This document shows positions 41,285-49,945 of a stretch of 64,000 nucleotides of DNA, in pieces. The notes beneath the pieces are model-generated. The model worked only from the letters and a program-made list of their open reading frames with translations, had not been told where the DNA came from and searched no databases. Source of the stretch: Bacteroidales bacterium (GTDB lineage: Bacteria; Bacteroidota; Bacteroidia; Bacteroidales; F082); NCBI GenBank assembly GCA_024400425.1, contig JAKSMV010000009.1, positions 1 to 64,000 on the forward strand. Reading direction: 5' to 3'. Within the stretch, counting starts at the first letter, position 1, and the number at the start of each line of letters is the position of its first letter. Made by a program: the position numbers and the translations under genes.

Positions 41285-44200
41285 TTAGAACTTGTAGCGC
41301 AAGCTCAAAACAGCTGACCAAGTTGAAGCGGTGTTGGCGTAGTCCTTCCAGGTAGGTTCGGTGAAGGTGTAGGTGCCATTGCCGTCAGCATCGGTAGCAT
41401 AGTCGAGGACGACGTTGTTGCTCAGCACTTTGTATGAACCCCACTTGTTGTAGAGGAGGTTGCCAATGTTCTTGATGTCAGCAGCAACTTCGATGGTGTT
41501 GGTCTTGCCAGCAACCTTGAAGTTGAAGTCTTGAGCGATGTGGAAGTTGATGCGGTTGAGCCAAGGAGTAACGATAGCATTGCGCTGTTCGTATTGGCCA
41601 CGGTGTGTGCTCATGTAAGCATCGTTTTCGATGAAGCTCTTGAAAGCTTCCTTGTTTTCCTCGCTGACGAAGTTCATGTTGTTGAGGTCTTCGTTGGTTG
41701 GGATGTAGAGGAGTTGATAAGCAGAGGTACCGCTCACGTTGTTCATCACGTAAGAAACTCTTGAGTATGAATAGCCGCTGAAGAAGCCAATGTTGAAGCC
41801 TTCGTAGAACAGGCCGACGTTGGTACCGAGCTTGTCGTGTGAGAAGGTGTAGTTGAGGTTGGCGATGACGCGGTTAGGAGCAACGTAGTTGGAGTAACCG
41901 AGTTCAGGAGCGTTGTTGCCGTTCACGTTGTAGGTGTTGACGAATTCGGAGATTTGGTCGCCACTGCCGTCGCTGAGGCTCTTGGCGTTGCTGTGGGTGT
42001 AAGCAGCCATCATGCCAAGACCATTGCTGAAGTTCTTGCTCAACTGAGCGTTGACGCTGTAGTAGTAGCCGTGGAGCTGGCTTTCGTTGTGGAGGTAGTA
42101 ACCAGTCATCTTAGCGCCAGTGCTGTTCTTGACGTTTTCTGATTCCCAGAGTTGACGAGCTTGGTGCTCACCATCGAGGGTGACTTCGCCAGCTTGCTTG
42201 TAACCGAGTTGTGAAGCATACACTTCATTGTAGTTGTAGCTGAAGATACCTTCAACGGTAGCCTTGATGCCGCCAGGGAGCTTAGCATCCAAACCGAGTG
42301 AGCTCTTCCATGCCGAAGGCATCTTGAGGTCCTTGGAGATGATGGTAGCAGCAGTAGGAGCGGCAAGGTCTTGTGCTTGGAAAGCACCACCATAGACTTC
42401 TTCCAACTGTGCGTTGATGTCTTGGTGGAAGTGGATAGGATTCAAACCAGTAGAAGCGTTGGCAATGTATTGGTTTTGGAGGACGTTAGCGTTACCCATT
42501 GCAGAAACCATCCACACGAATGGGATACGGCCGGTGAAGAGGCCGCTACCACCGCGGAGGATGAGGTTACGGTTGTGGAGAACATCCCAGTTGAAACCGA
42601 TACGAGGTGAAACGCTCACGCGAAGGTTTGGAAGGTCAGCAGTGCTGAGGCCGGCAAATGAAGTTTCGGTGGCATCGCCGATGGCGTGGTGAACCTTGGT
42701 CTCGACACCGTTGGCATCGACGACGGTTTCGTCCCAACCTTCAGCAAATTCCTTATTGTAATTGTTGTTAGGATTGCTCAGGTAAGGCATTTCGAGGCGG
42801 AGACCCACAGCGAGCTTGAAGTATTCGCTGAGGTTCATTTCGTCTTGGAAGTAAGCAGAACCTTGTGCATAGTCGAATGATGGGAACATCTGTGCGAGTT
42901 CGTTGTTGTTACCATGGGTAATCATATACAGAGCTGGAGCAGCATTACCATAAAGGACATCGTTCTTGAAGTCATCCCAAGAGTTGTAGATGTACCAACC
43001 TGCACCACCTTGCATGAAGCCGTTTTGGGTGCGGTTCCATTCGTATTGCAGACCAGCGGTGAAGTTGTGGATGCCAGTAGCCCAGCTGAATTCGTCGGTA
43101 GCGATAGCGGTTTGGACGTCACGGAGGTTACCGTATGTGAATGGGTCTGGACCGAAGCTGGTGTACATAGCAGTGCGGCCATCGGCACAGCCTTCGTTGC
43201 TCAGAATGTCAACAGTTGGGAACAAACCGCCTTGGAACGAACGTGGTTCATATTGATGTGACCAAGCCAAGCGGACCATGTTGTTGCCACGGCCAGCCAT
43301 GACGCGGGTGTTCAATTCAGCAGCAGCTGACATGAAGTTTTGTTCTTGGAGGTAACGAGCGCTTTCGAAAGGCAGAGCGTAAGCTGATTGACGGCCTTCG
43401 CTGTAGCGGTTGAAGCTGTAGTTGATACCACCGTATGTGAAGTTGGTGTTGGTAGCGCCCAGAGGCGACATGGATGATGATGGGTTGTTAGAATAAGCTG
43501 AGTGGGTGTTGCTGAAGCGGATGTTCAACTTGTTGTTGTCGTTGATGTTCCAGTCCAAACGAGCCAAGACCTTGTAGTCAGGAGTTGACAGTGAGTAGCC
43601 TTGATAACGGCCAGGGTTGTAACCATTGAAGTTTTCAGCGAGGAAGCCCTTGATTTCGTCCATCATTTCGACGGTAGGACGGTTTTCGTTGACGTCTTCA
43701 CCGAAAGCTTGGCTTTCAGTGGTGCGGGCAACGCTGTTCGAACCTGGGAGGTTGTCGGCAGTGTATTCAGCGTTGATGAAGAAGAACAACTTGTTCTTTA
43801 CGATAGGACCACCAACCGAGAAACCAGTGGTATTATTCAATGAATAGGTGTTGGTCAAAGCGTTATCGTTCACATAGTAACCTTTCAGGTTGTTGTTCTG
43901 GAAGAAGTCGTAAACGGTAGCGTGCCATTCGTTAGTACCGCTCTTGGTCACGGCGTTGATAGCACCGCCGGTGAAGCCGCTTTGGCGGACATCGAAAGGA
44001 GTGACGTTGATGGTCATCTGTTCCAGAGCGTCCAGTGAGATTGGGCTGCCGTTTGAAGGCAAGTTCTGGCCAATGCCGAAAGCGTTGTTGAAGGCAGCAC
44101 CGTCAACGGTAACGTATGATTGACGATAGTTACCGCCACCGATAGCCAAACCGCTGGTGTTTGAAGCAGCTTGTGGGGTGAGTGACAACACATCGTTCAG

Positions 44201-44656
44201 GTTACGGGTAACCGTTGGGAGGTTGTTGATTTGCTCTGAAGTGATGGCGGTGGTGGCACCAGCGCGGTCGCTGTCCATGCCACTTGGGATAGCTTCACCA
44301 GCGATGGTGACTTCGCCCAGGCCAATGGATTCTTCTTGCATCTTGAAGTTCAAGATCTTTGTTTCACCCAGAGTAGCGGAGATGCCCTCTTGAATGGTGG
44401 TTTGGAAACCAACCATGCGGACCTCAATCTTGTAAGGACCACCGGGACGGATGTTGAGCAAACGGTAAGCACCGTTGGCGTCGGCTACAGAGTAGTACTG
44501 TGAACCTGATGGAGTGTGAGTGGCGACAACAGTTGCACCAGCCAAAGCGACCTTGTTTCCATCGGTCACCTTACCGCTGATGTTGGATGATGTCACCTGT
44601 GCCATCAAACTGATGGAGGCAATCATTGCCACGAAAAAAGTAAGTAACTTTTTCAT
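41285..44656 (-). CDS. TonB-dependent receptor (Oar-like) with carboxypeptidase-like N-domain
   Basis: In this 1,123-residue protein the signal peptide MKKLLTFFVAMIASISLMAQ is followed by a CarboxypepD_reg domain (about 22-110; NISGKVTDGNKVALAGATVVATHT, GAYRLLNIRPGGPYKIEVRMVGF). A plug domain follows (NNLPTVTRNLNDVLSLTPQAAS, DALEQMTINVTPFDVRQSGFTGGAINAVTKSGTNEWHATVYDF). A large 22-strand beta-barrel then ends in SAVLSLRYKF with C-terminal Phe. This is the Oar-type outer-membrane receptor common in Bacteroidota. Its substrate is unknown; no SusD-like partner is adjacent. Confidence 0.92.
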   Translation of the reverse strand: MKKLLTFFVAMIASISLMAQVTSSNISGKVTDGNKVALAGATVVATHTPSGSQYYSVADANGAYRLLNIRPGGPYKIEVRMVGFQTTIQEGISATLGETKILNFKMQEESIGLGEVTIAGEAIPSGMDSDRAGATTAITSEQINNLPTVTRNLNDVLSLTPQAASNTSGLAIGGGNYRQSYVTVDGAAFNNAFGIGQNLPSNGSPISLDALEQMTINVTPFDVRQSGFTGGAINAVTKSGTNEWHATVYDFFQNNNLKGYYVNDNALTNTYSLNNTTGFSVGGPIVKNKLFFFINAEYTADNLPGSNSVARTTESQAFGEDVNENRPTVEMMDEIKGFLAENFNGYNPGRYQGYSLSTPDYKVLARLDWNINDNNKLNIRFSNTHSAYSNNPSSSMSPLGATNTNFTYGGINYSFNRYSEGRQSAYALPFESARYLQEQNFMSAAAELNTRVMAGRGNNMVRLAWSHQYEPRSFQGGLFPTVDILSNEGCADGRTAMYTSFGPDPFTYGNLRDVQTAIATDEFSWATGIHNFTAGLQYEWNRTQNGFMQGGAGWYIYNSWDDFKNDVLYGNAAPALYMITHGNNNELAQMFPSFDYAQGSAYFQDEMNLSEYFKLAVGLRLEMPYLSNPNNNYNKEFAEGWDETVVDANGVETKVHHAIGDATETSFAGLSTADLPNLRVSVSPRIGFNWDVLHNRNLILRGGSGLFTGRIPFVWMVSAMGNANVLQNQYIANASTGLNPIHFHQDINAQLEEVYGGAFQAQDLAAPTAATIISKDLKMPSAWKSSLGLDAKLPGGIKATVEGIFSYNYNEVYASQLGYKQAGEVTLDGEHQARQLWESENVKNSTGAKMTGYYLHNESQLHGYYYSVNAQLSKNFSNGLGMMAAYTHSNAKSLSDGSGDQISEFVNTYNVNGNNAPELGYSNYVAPNRVIANLNYTFSHDKLGTNVGLFYEGFNIGFFSGYSYSRVSYVMNNVSGTSAYQLLYIPTNEDLNNMNFVSEENKEAFKSFIENDAYMSTHRGQYEQRNAIVTPWLNRINFHIAQDFNFKVAGKTNTIEVAADIKNIGNLLYNKWGSYKVLSNNVVLDYATDADGNGTYTFTEPTWKDYANTASTWSAVLSLRYKF

Positions 44657-44746
44657 AGATAATAATTTAATGTTAATAATTTGATGTTGATAATTAGGTT
44701 GTTTAATGTGTTATTTCCATTTTGCTCCTTCTAAATTAAGGAAATG

Positions 44747-44754
44747 CAAATATA
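44747..44754 (-). promoter_or_regulatory. Putative -7 element (TATATTTG) of the TonB receptor gene
   Basis: The minus-strand TATATTTG lies 91 bp before the receptor ATG, giving a leader that is AT-rich and contains repeated TTAATAATTTGATGTTGATAA-like words. Confidence 0.45.
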
Positions 44755-44902
44755 GGAAATCAACTTTGCACTTTTTTTTATTCGTTGAAAATTAATCAAC
44801 AAATGCTGTTGATAACTTGTTATTTTGTTGTGGTTTAATTTGTTGTAAAAATGTTAAAAGTGAATTTTTGCGAATAATCAAATAGGTTCGAAGAATAATT
44901 CG

Positions 44903-44910
44903 TATCTTTG
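44903..44910 (+). promoter_or_regulatory. Putative -7 element (TATCTTTG) of the small-protein/mutL operon
   Basis: TATCTTTG lies 46 bp before the ATG at 44956. Further upstream (44807-44815) is a TGTTGATAA word also seen at 8447 and 32504. Confidence 0.5.
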
Positions 44911-44955
44911 TCAAATTTTATGGAGAACTAATAAAGGATTCAAAAAAAGATAAAA

Positions 44956-45264
44956 ATGGGATTCTTCTATAAACATACACCAAGAAAATTCAACTACATC
45001 CCTCGGTTTTATGACCCCGAACTTGAAGCCCGCAAGCAGAAAAAGGCAGAGATGGGCCTGGATACCGAACTCAGCCATGAAGAACAGCTTCGATATGAAA
45101 TGCGCCGCAAATGGGGCCATGGTGGCGAGGAAGAAAGCAAGGCTGACCAACGTAATAGGCTGATACGCCGTGTCCTATGGGGGGCAGTTATCTTGTTCAT
45201 TTTCTATTATGTCTTTTGCACGCCTCTGCTTACCAACATCGTCAGTGGTTTGATGGGGAAATAG
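44956..45264 (+). CDS. Small membrane protein, unrecognised (conserved-looking)
   Basis: The 102 residues begin MGFFYKHTPRKFNYIPRFYD. A basic and acidic soluble N-terminal part (EARKQKKAEMGLDTEL, RYEMRRKWGHGGEEESK) is followed by one C-terminal membrane helix (RVLWGAVILFIFYYVFCTPLL). There is no signal peptide, so the protein is probably C-tail anchored with the charged part in the cytoplasm. It is first in the run leading to mutL. Proteins of this pattern with PRxFxYxPRFYDPE seem typical of Bacteroidota, but I know no function. Confidence 0.65.
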   Translation: MGFFYKHTPRKFNYIPRFYDPELEARKQKKAEMGLDTELSHEEQLRYEMRRKWGHGGEEESKADQRNRLIRRVLWGAVILFIFYYVFCTPLLTNIVSGLMGK

Positions 45265-45267
45265 TTA

Positions 45268-45360
45268 GTTGAAAGTTGAAAGTTGAAAGTGGAGAGTTGA
45301 CGCTTTGCGTCATTGCGAGGAGGAACGACGAAGCAATCTATACAGGAAGTATTAAAGTGG
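45268..45360. repeat. AGTTGAA heptamer repeats split by a REP-like element
   Basis: AGTTGAA heptamers lie at 45268-45300 and again at about 45345-45368. Between them stands CGTCATTGCGAGGAGGAACG (45308-45327) continuing to GCAATC at 45338, the same element as at 27579-27667. It lies in the gap before mutL. Confidence 0.7.
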
Positions 45361-45372
45361 AAAGTTGAAAAG

Positions 45373-47208
45373 ATGAGTCAAGATGTCGTAAAATTACTAC
45401 CCGACAGCGTTGCCAACCAGATAGCGGCAGGCGAGGTCATCCAGCGCCCTGCATCGGCAGTCAAAGAGTTGATGGAGAATGCGTTGGATGCTGGTGCTAC
45501 GCAAATCGACTTGGTGGTGAAGGATGCGGGAAAGACGCTCATCATGGTTACTGACAATGGCTGCGGCATGTCGGAAACCGATGCGCGCCTGTGCTTCGAG
45601 CGTCATGCCACTTCCAAGATCAGTAAGGCGGAAGACTTGTTCGCCATCCGCACCATGGGGTTCCGTGGCGAGGCCTTGGCCAGCATCGCGGCCATCGCAC
45701 AAGTTGAGCTGAAGACGCGCCGCAGCGAAGATGAGGTGGGTACGAAAATCGTCAACGAAGGCTCGGTGGTCAAGGAACAGACTTTGGTGCCGATGCCTGT
45801 CGGTACTTCCTTCGCTATCAAGAACTTGTTCTTCAATGTGCCAGCACGCAGGAACTTCCTGAAATCGACGGCAGCTGAGATGCGTCATGTGGTTGAGGAA
45901 TTTACCCGTGTCACGCTGATGCATCCCGAAGTCGGCTTCACGCTCAATAGCGATGGCAAGGAGTTGTATCACCTCTATCCAGGCAACCTCAAACAGCGCA
46001 TCATGGGGCTGTTTGGCAACACTTACGACGAGAAGCTGCTCTCCGTGAATCAGGAAACCGACCATGTGCGCATTCATGGCTATATACTGAAAGCCGAGTG
46101 CGCCAAGAAGACGCGTGGCGAACAGTATTTCTTTGTGAACAAGCGTTTCATCAAGCACGCCTATTTGCATCATGCCATCGAGAATGCCTATATGGAAATG
46201 ATTCCGAGCGACAGTTTCCCTGGCTATTTCCTGAATATCGAGGTGGATCCTGCCGACATCGATATCAATATCCATCCAACCAAGACTGAGGTCAACTTCT
46301 TGGATGTCAAGTTGGTGTATGCCGTACTTCATGCGGCGGTGCGCAAGGCCATAGGCCAGCACAACCTTTCGCCTCTCATCGATTTCGACGAGCCTGCCGA
46401 CTCGGGCATCGACTTCGGCGTGGTTTCTGACGAATCCAATCCTTTGGTGGTTCCTACGGTGCCTTTCGATGCGAACTACAATCCGTTCCAGCAGACGCCT
46501 TCATACAATAAATCATCGGTCGGCAGTGGTTCGTTCCATCATGACCGCATGCCAGTATCGCCCGATTGGCGTTTGCTCTATGGCGATCGTGTTGATGCGC
46601 AAAATGCTGATAATGATTTCGTTGAAACAAGAGTTGAGGAGAAACCGAAGTGTCAATTCCTGCAAATCAATCAGTCGTATATCCTGACTTCGGTGAAGTC
46701 TGGGGTGCTACTCATCGACCAGCATTTGGCGCACACGCGCATCCTTTTCGAGAAGTATCTCAAAGAACTTGAAAACCGTAGTGGCGCTTCGCAACAGGAA
46801 CTGTTTCCGCAGCCATTTTCGGTGAATATGAACGATGCCTTGCTGCTGAAGGAACTGCTGCCCGAACTTGAGGGCCTTGGCTTTAGTCTCGAACAAGTCA
46901 ATGCCACCACTTTCATGGTGAACGGAACGCCATCCGACTCGGCTGGCTGCGATGCCGTACAGCTGCTTGAGAAAATTGTCGAGAGCTACAAAATAAACCG
47001 CAGTGATTTGCAGTTAGATAGGAAGCTGAATCTGGCCAAGACCATGGCTTCGCAATTGTCCATCAAAGCCTACAAGGCACTTTCAGAGATGGAGATGCAA
47101 AATCTTGTTGACCAACTGTTTGCATGCAATGTGGCCGAAACGGCTCCCAATGGAAAGAAAACGTATGTTATTTTAAATATGGAGGAACTGCTCCAAAAAT
47201 TCAATTGA
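45373..47208 (+). CDS. mutL: DNA mismatch repair protein MutL
   Basis: The ATG at 45373 (MSQDVVKLLPDSVANQIAAG) gives 611 residues; the in-frame upstream extension translates repeats and is not real. The GHKL ATPase domain has ENALDAGAT, DNGCGM and GFRGEALASIAAI. The transducer domain has FFVNKRFIKH and HPTKTEVNF. The C-terminal dimerisation domain has LLIDQHLAHTRILFEKYL. The endonuclease motif DQHAxxExxxxE is incomplete (DQHLAHTRILFE), so nicking activity is doubtful unless the Bacteroidota form tolerates this. It couples MutS mismatch recognition to repair. Confidence 0.94.
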   Translation: MSQDVVKLLPDSVANQIAAGEVIQRPASAVKELMENALDAGATQIDLVVKDAGKTLIMVTDNGCGMSETDARLCFERHATSKISKAEDLFAIRTMGFRGEALASIAAIAQVELKTRRSEDEVGTKIVNEGSVVKEQTLVPMPVGTSFAIKNLFFNVPARRNFLKSTAAEMRHVVEEFTRVTLMHPEVGFTLNSDGKELYHLYPGNLKQRIMGLFGNTYDEKLLSVNQETDHVRIHGYILKAECAKKTRGEQYFFVNKRFIKHAYLHHAIENAYMEMIPSDSFPGYFLNIEVDPADIDINIHPTKTEVNFLDVKLVYAVLHAAVRKAIGQHNLSPLIDFDEPADSGIDFGVVSDESNPLVVPTVPFDANYNPFQQTPSYNKSSVGSGSFHHDRMPVSPDWRLLYGDRVDAQNADNDFVETRVEEKPKCQFLQINQSYILTSVKSGVLLIDQHLAHTRILFEKYLKELENRSGASQQELFPQPFSVNMNDALLLKELLPELEGLGFSLEQVNATTFMVNGTPSDSAGCDAVQLLEKIVESYKINRSDLQLDRKLNLAKTMASQLSIKAYKALSEMEMQNLVDQLFACNVAETAPNGKKTYVILNMEELLQKFN

Positions 47209-47212
47209 GAAT

Positions 47213-47905
47213 ATGAATGAACAATATAGCCCAACGGGATTTAGGGTTTTACCTACAGTTGTCAAGAACCTTTTGATTATCAATGTGTTGATGTTCTTGG
47301 CAACCTTTACGCTAAGGAAATTCAACATCGACTTGAATGACATTTTAGGCTTACATTTCTTTAAAGCCTCGGGATTTCGCCTGTATCAAATCGTGACCTA
47401 CATGTTCATGCACGGCAATTTCGAGCATTTGTTCTTTAATATGTTCGCTTTGTGGATGTTTGGCGCCAATATGGAAAACATCTGGGGCTCGAAGCGTTTC
47501 TTGCTGTTTTATTTGGTTTGTGGTCTGGGTGCCGGTTTGTGCCAGGAAGGCGTGCAGTATATCCAGTATGCGACGCAACTTGCTGGTTTTGAAAGCGTAG
47601 ATTTAGGCGGGAACATGGTTCTCTCGATGGATAGATACCTCAACTTGATGACGACTGTTGGAGCTTCGGGTGCCATCTATGGTTTGCTTTTGGCTTTTGG
47701 AATGATGTTTCCCAACTCGATGATTTACCTTTATTTCCTGTTCCCGATTAGGGCAAAATGGTTCGTCATTGGTTATGCGGTCATCGAACTCATCAGTGGC
47801 TTTGTGGGTGGCGGCAATGTGGCGCACTTTGCCCACTTGGGCGGCATGTTGTTCGGATTGATATTGATTCTTCACTGGAAGAAGAAAGGAGAACTGTACG
47901 GATGA
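47213..47905 (+). CDS. Rhomboid-family intramembrane serine protease
   Basis: In this 230-residue protein, six or so transmembrane helices are recognisable. The catalytic Ser152 is in GASGAIYG, the His in AHLGG (208), and the oxyanion-loop HxxxN at 72-76 (HLFFN) is present, so it should be an active rhomboid. It cleaves transmembrane substrates in the bilayer; natural substrates are unknown. Its TGA overlaps the ATG of the second rhomboid gene, indicating coupled translation. It lies four bases after mutL. Confidence 0.9.
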   Translation: MNEQYSPTGFRVLPTVVKNLLIINVLMFLATFTLRKFNIDLNDILGLHFFKASGFRLYQIVTYMFMHGNFEHLFFNMFALWMFGANMENIWGSKRFLLFYLVCGLGAGLCQEGVQYIQYATQLAGFESVDLGGNMVLSMDRYLNLMTTVGASGAIYGLLLAFGMMFPNSMIYLYFLFPIRAKWFVIGYAVIELISGFVGGGNVAHFAHLGGMLFGLILILHWKKKGELYG

Positions 47906-48813
47906 ATCCATACATGAGAAATAACGGATACGGCTTTCAGCGGCCGAGTTTTGGCGAGTCGATAAAAAGGTTCTTCGCTCAGAAAACCGTTCTCAATTAT
48001 TTGATTATCGCCAACGTGGCTGTGTGGTTGCTGTTGGCGCTCTGTGGCGTGACGATGTGGCTTTTCAAGATGGAAGGGCCGAACCTCTTGGCTTCGTTTT
48101 TGGCATTGCCGGCTTCGTTCACTCAGCTGGCTCATCGCCCTTGGACGGTAATCACTTATATGGTGTCGAACCAAAGGTTCTGGATTCTGTTCCTGAATTT
48201 GTGGATGCTTTATTTCGGTGGCATCATCTTCGTGCAGTTCCTCTCGCAAAAGCAACTCGCCTTGGCTTATGGTTTGGGCGGACTTTTCGGTGCCTTGTTT
48301 TTCGTGCTGTCCTATAATGTTTTTCCCGCTTTGAAGGAGATTTGCGAGACGTCATACGTCATGGGTGCTTCTGCATCGACGTTGGCCATCATTGTGGCGG
48401 CTGCAGCCTATAACCCTGATTACGAATTGCGCATGATGCTGTTCGGCGGCATCAAATACAAGTGGTTGGCAATCATCTTGGTAGTCATCGACGTGCTGAC
48501 CATCGATGCGGCCAATCCAGGAACGCAAATTGCGCATCTCGGTGGTGCGGCCTTCGGCTTTGTGTATGGACTGTTGCTGCGCACCGATTTCAGCTGGGGC
48601 AAACTGTTCCATTCCAAGAAACGCGGAAATGACTTTGAATATACCAGTTACGAGGAGGTAAGGGAAGAACCTAGCCCTCGTTCCGATGAAGAATACAACC
48701 AACAAAAGGCAAAAAAAGAGCGTGACATCGACGCCATTTTAGATAAGGTGGCCAAAAACGGCTATGCCAGCCTGACTGACGAAGAGAAAGCGTTCTTGTT
48801 CAAAAATAGTTAG
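47902..48813 (+). CDS. Second rhomboid-family membrane protein
   Basis: The ATG at 47902 overlaps the previous stop in ATGA. The 303-residue product has the rhomboid fold of about six helices and a cytoplasmic C-terminal tail of about 80 charged residues (DFSWGKLFHSKKRGNDFEYTS onward). The serine motif is GASAS with Ser157 and the histidine is in IAHLGGAAFG (212). The glycine after the catalytic serine is replaced by Ala. The usual HxxxN is altered (QRFWILFLN), so activity may be reduced. It looks like a tandem duplication of the first rhomboid that has diverged. Confidence 0.82.
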   Translation: MNPYMRNNGYGFQRPSFGESIKRFFAQKTVLNYLIIANVAVWLLLALCGVTMWLFKMEGPNLLASFLALPASFTQLAHRPWTVITYMVSNQRFWILFLNLWMLYFGGIIFVQFLSQKQLALAYGLGGLFGALFFVLSYNVFPALKEICETSYVMGASASTLAIIVAAAAYNPDYELRMMLFGGIKYKWLAIILVVIDVLTIDAANPGTQIAHLGGAAFGFVYGLLLRTDFSWGKLFHSKKRGNDFEYTSYEEVREEPSPRSDEEYNQQKAKKERDIDAILDKVAKNGYASLTDEEKAFLFKNS

Positions 48814-48815
48814 TT

Positions 48816-49940
48816 ATGGTAAAAATGCAAAGAAATCAGAGAAGCGTGTTGGGCAAGATTGTGGTTGCCCTGCTTACGCTTTTGGCTCTCGTCGGCTTGG
48901 CAGCTATGACAATGAGTGTGATAAGCTGTTTCATCTCGCCAAAGCGATTCGTCTGGGCATCGTTTTTCGGACTGGCATTTTGGGAGATTTTCTTCTATAA
49001 TTGCTTTGTGCTTGTGCTCTTGGTGCTGATGTGGTCGAAAAAAGCATGGATTTCGGTGATAGCCTTGCTCATTGCGATTCCCGGCTTGGGCAAATCTTAC
49101 GCCTTTGGCAGCCCTGTTGAAGAGACTGATGGCATCCGTCTGATGAGCTATAATATTCATAATTTCGACCATGTAGATGGCAGAAGTACGAAGGTGGAGT
49201 TTGTGAATGAAGTGCTGGCCGAAGTGGGGCAACAATCGCCAGATGTGGTTTGCTTTCAGGAGTTTTCGCGCTCGTTCAAGGAAGGAAGTACACGTCAGCA
49301 GTGCATTGAGATGTTTGCCCAGACAGCAGGCTATCCATACGTATATTACAATCTGAAAAGGAATTATGGCGGTAATGTGATTTTCTCGCGTTATCCTTTG
49401 CAGAAAGTTGCCGATGACACTGGTTTCGGCAAGGAAAACACCTACGGAGTCATGGTGTCGGTGGATGCTGGCGAGAAGGGAAAGTTTTATGTTGCCAATG
49501 TGCATCTGCTGTCATATAGTATTACAGATGAGGAAATTGGCTCGCTACCCGAGGTGATGTCGGAAGAATTGGATACGGTAAGAAAGACAATCGTGAAGAA
49601 ATTGCAGACAGCTTTTGTGCGTCGCAGCGACGAAATCAAGGATGTCATCGAGGGAATGCCTGAAGTTGATGCTCCTATCATCGTTTGTGGCGACTTCAAC
49701 GATGCACCGCTTTCCTACACTTACCGACAAATGAAGAAAGCAGGCTTCAATGATACGTTTGTGAAGGTAGGGAAAGGCATCAAGCCGACTTATGGCGGCA
49801 AGTTGCCTTTGCTTCGCATCGATTACATTTGGGGCAATGATGGTGTGAAACCCTTGCAATTCAATTGCATAAAGAAGAAACTTTCAGACCATTATCCAGT
49901 AATTCTGGACTTCAAGATTGAACAAAACAATGAAAGCTAA
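48816..49940 (+). CDS. Membrane-anchored endonuclease/exonuclease/phosphatase family protein
   Basis: In this 374-residue protein three hydrophobic segments span about 15-105. The EEP domain then begins (about 110-370) with IRLMSYNIHNFDHVDG, VCFQEF, GGNVIFSRYPL, VANVHLLS, VCGDFNDAPLSYTYR, LRIDYIWGND and SDHYPVI, all of them active-site motifs of the exonuclease III/DNase I fold. It is a metal-dependent phosphodiesterase or phosphatase; the substrate could be a sugar phosphate, lipid or nucleic acid. The catalytic domain probably faces the periplasm. It follows the second rhomboid by two bases. Confidence 0.87.
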   Translation: MVKMQRNQRSVLGKIVVALLTLLALVGLAAMTMSVISCFISPKRFVWASFFGLAFWEIFFYNCFVLVLLVLMWSKKAWISVIALLIAIPGLGKSYAFGSPVEETDGIRLMSYNIHNFDHVDGRSTKVEFVNEVLAEVGQQSPDVVCFQEFSRSFKEGSTRQQCIEMFAQTAGYPYVYYNLKRNYGGNVIFSRYPLQKVADDTGFGKENTYGVMVSVDAGEKGKFYVANVHLLSYSITDEEIGSLPEVMSEELDTVRKTIVKKLQTAFVRRSDEIKDVIEGMPEVDAPIIVCGDFNDAPLSYTYRQMKKAGFNDTFVKVGKGIKPTYGGKLPLLRIDYIWGNDGVKPLQFNCIKKKLSDHYPVILDFKIEQNNES

Positions 49941-49945
49941 TTGAT

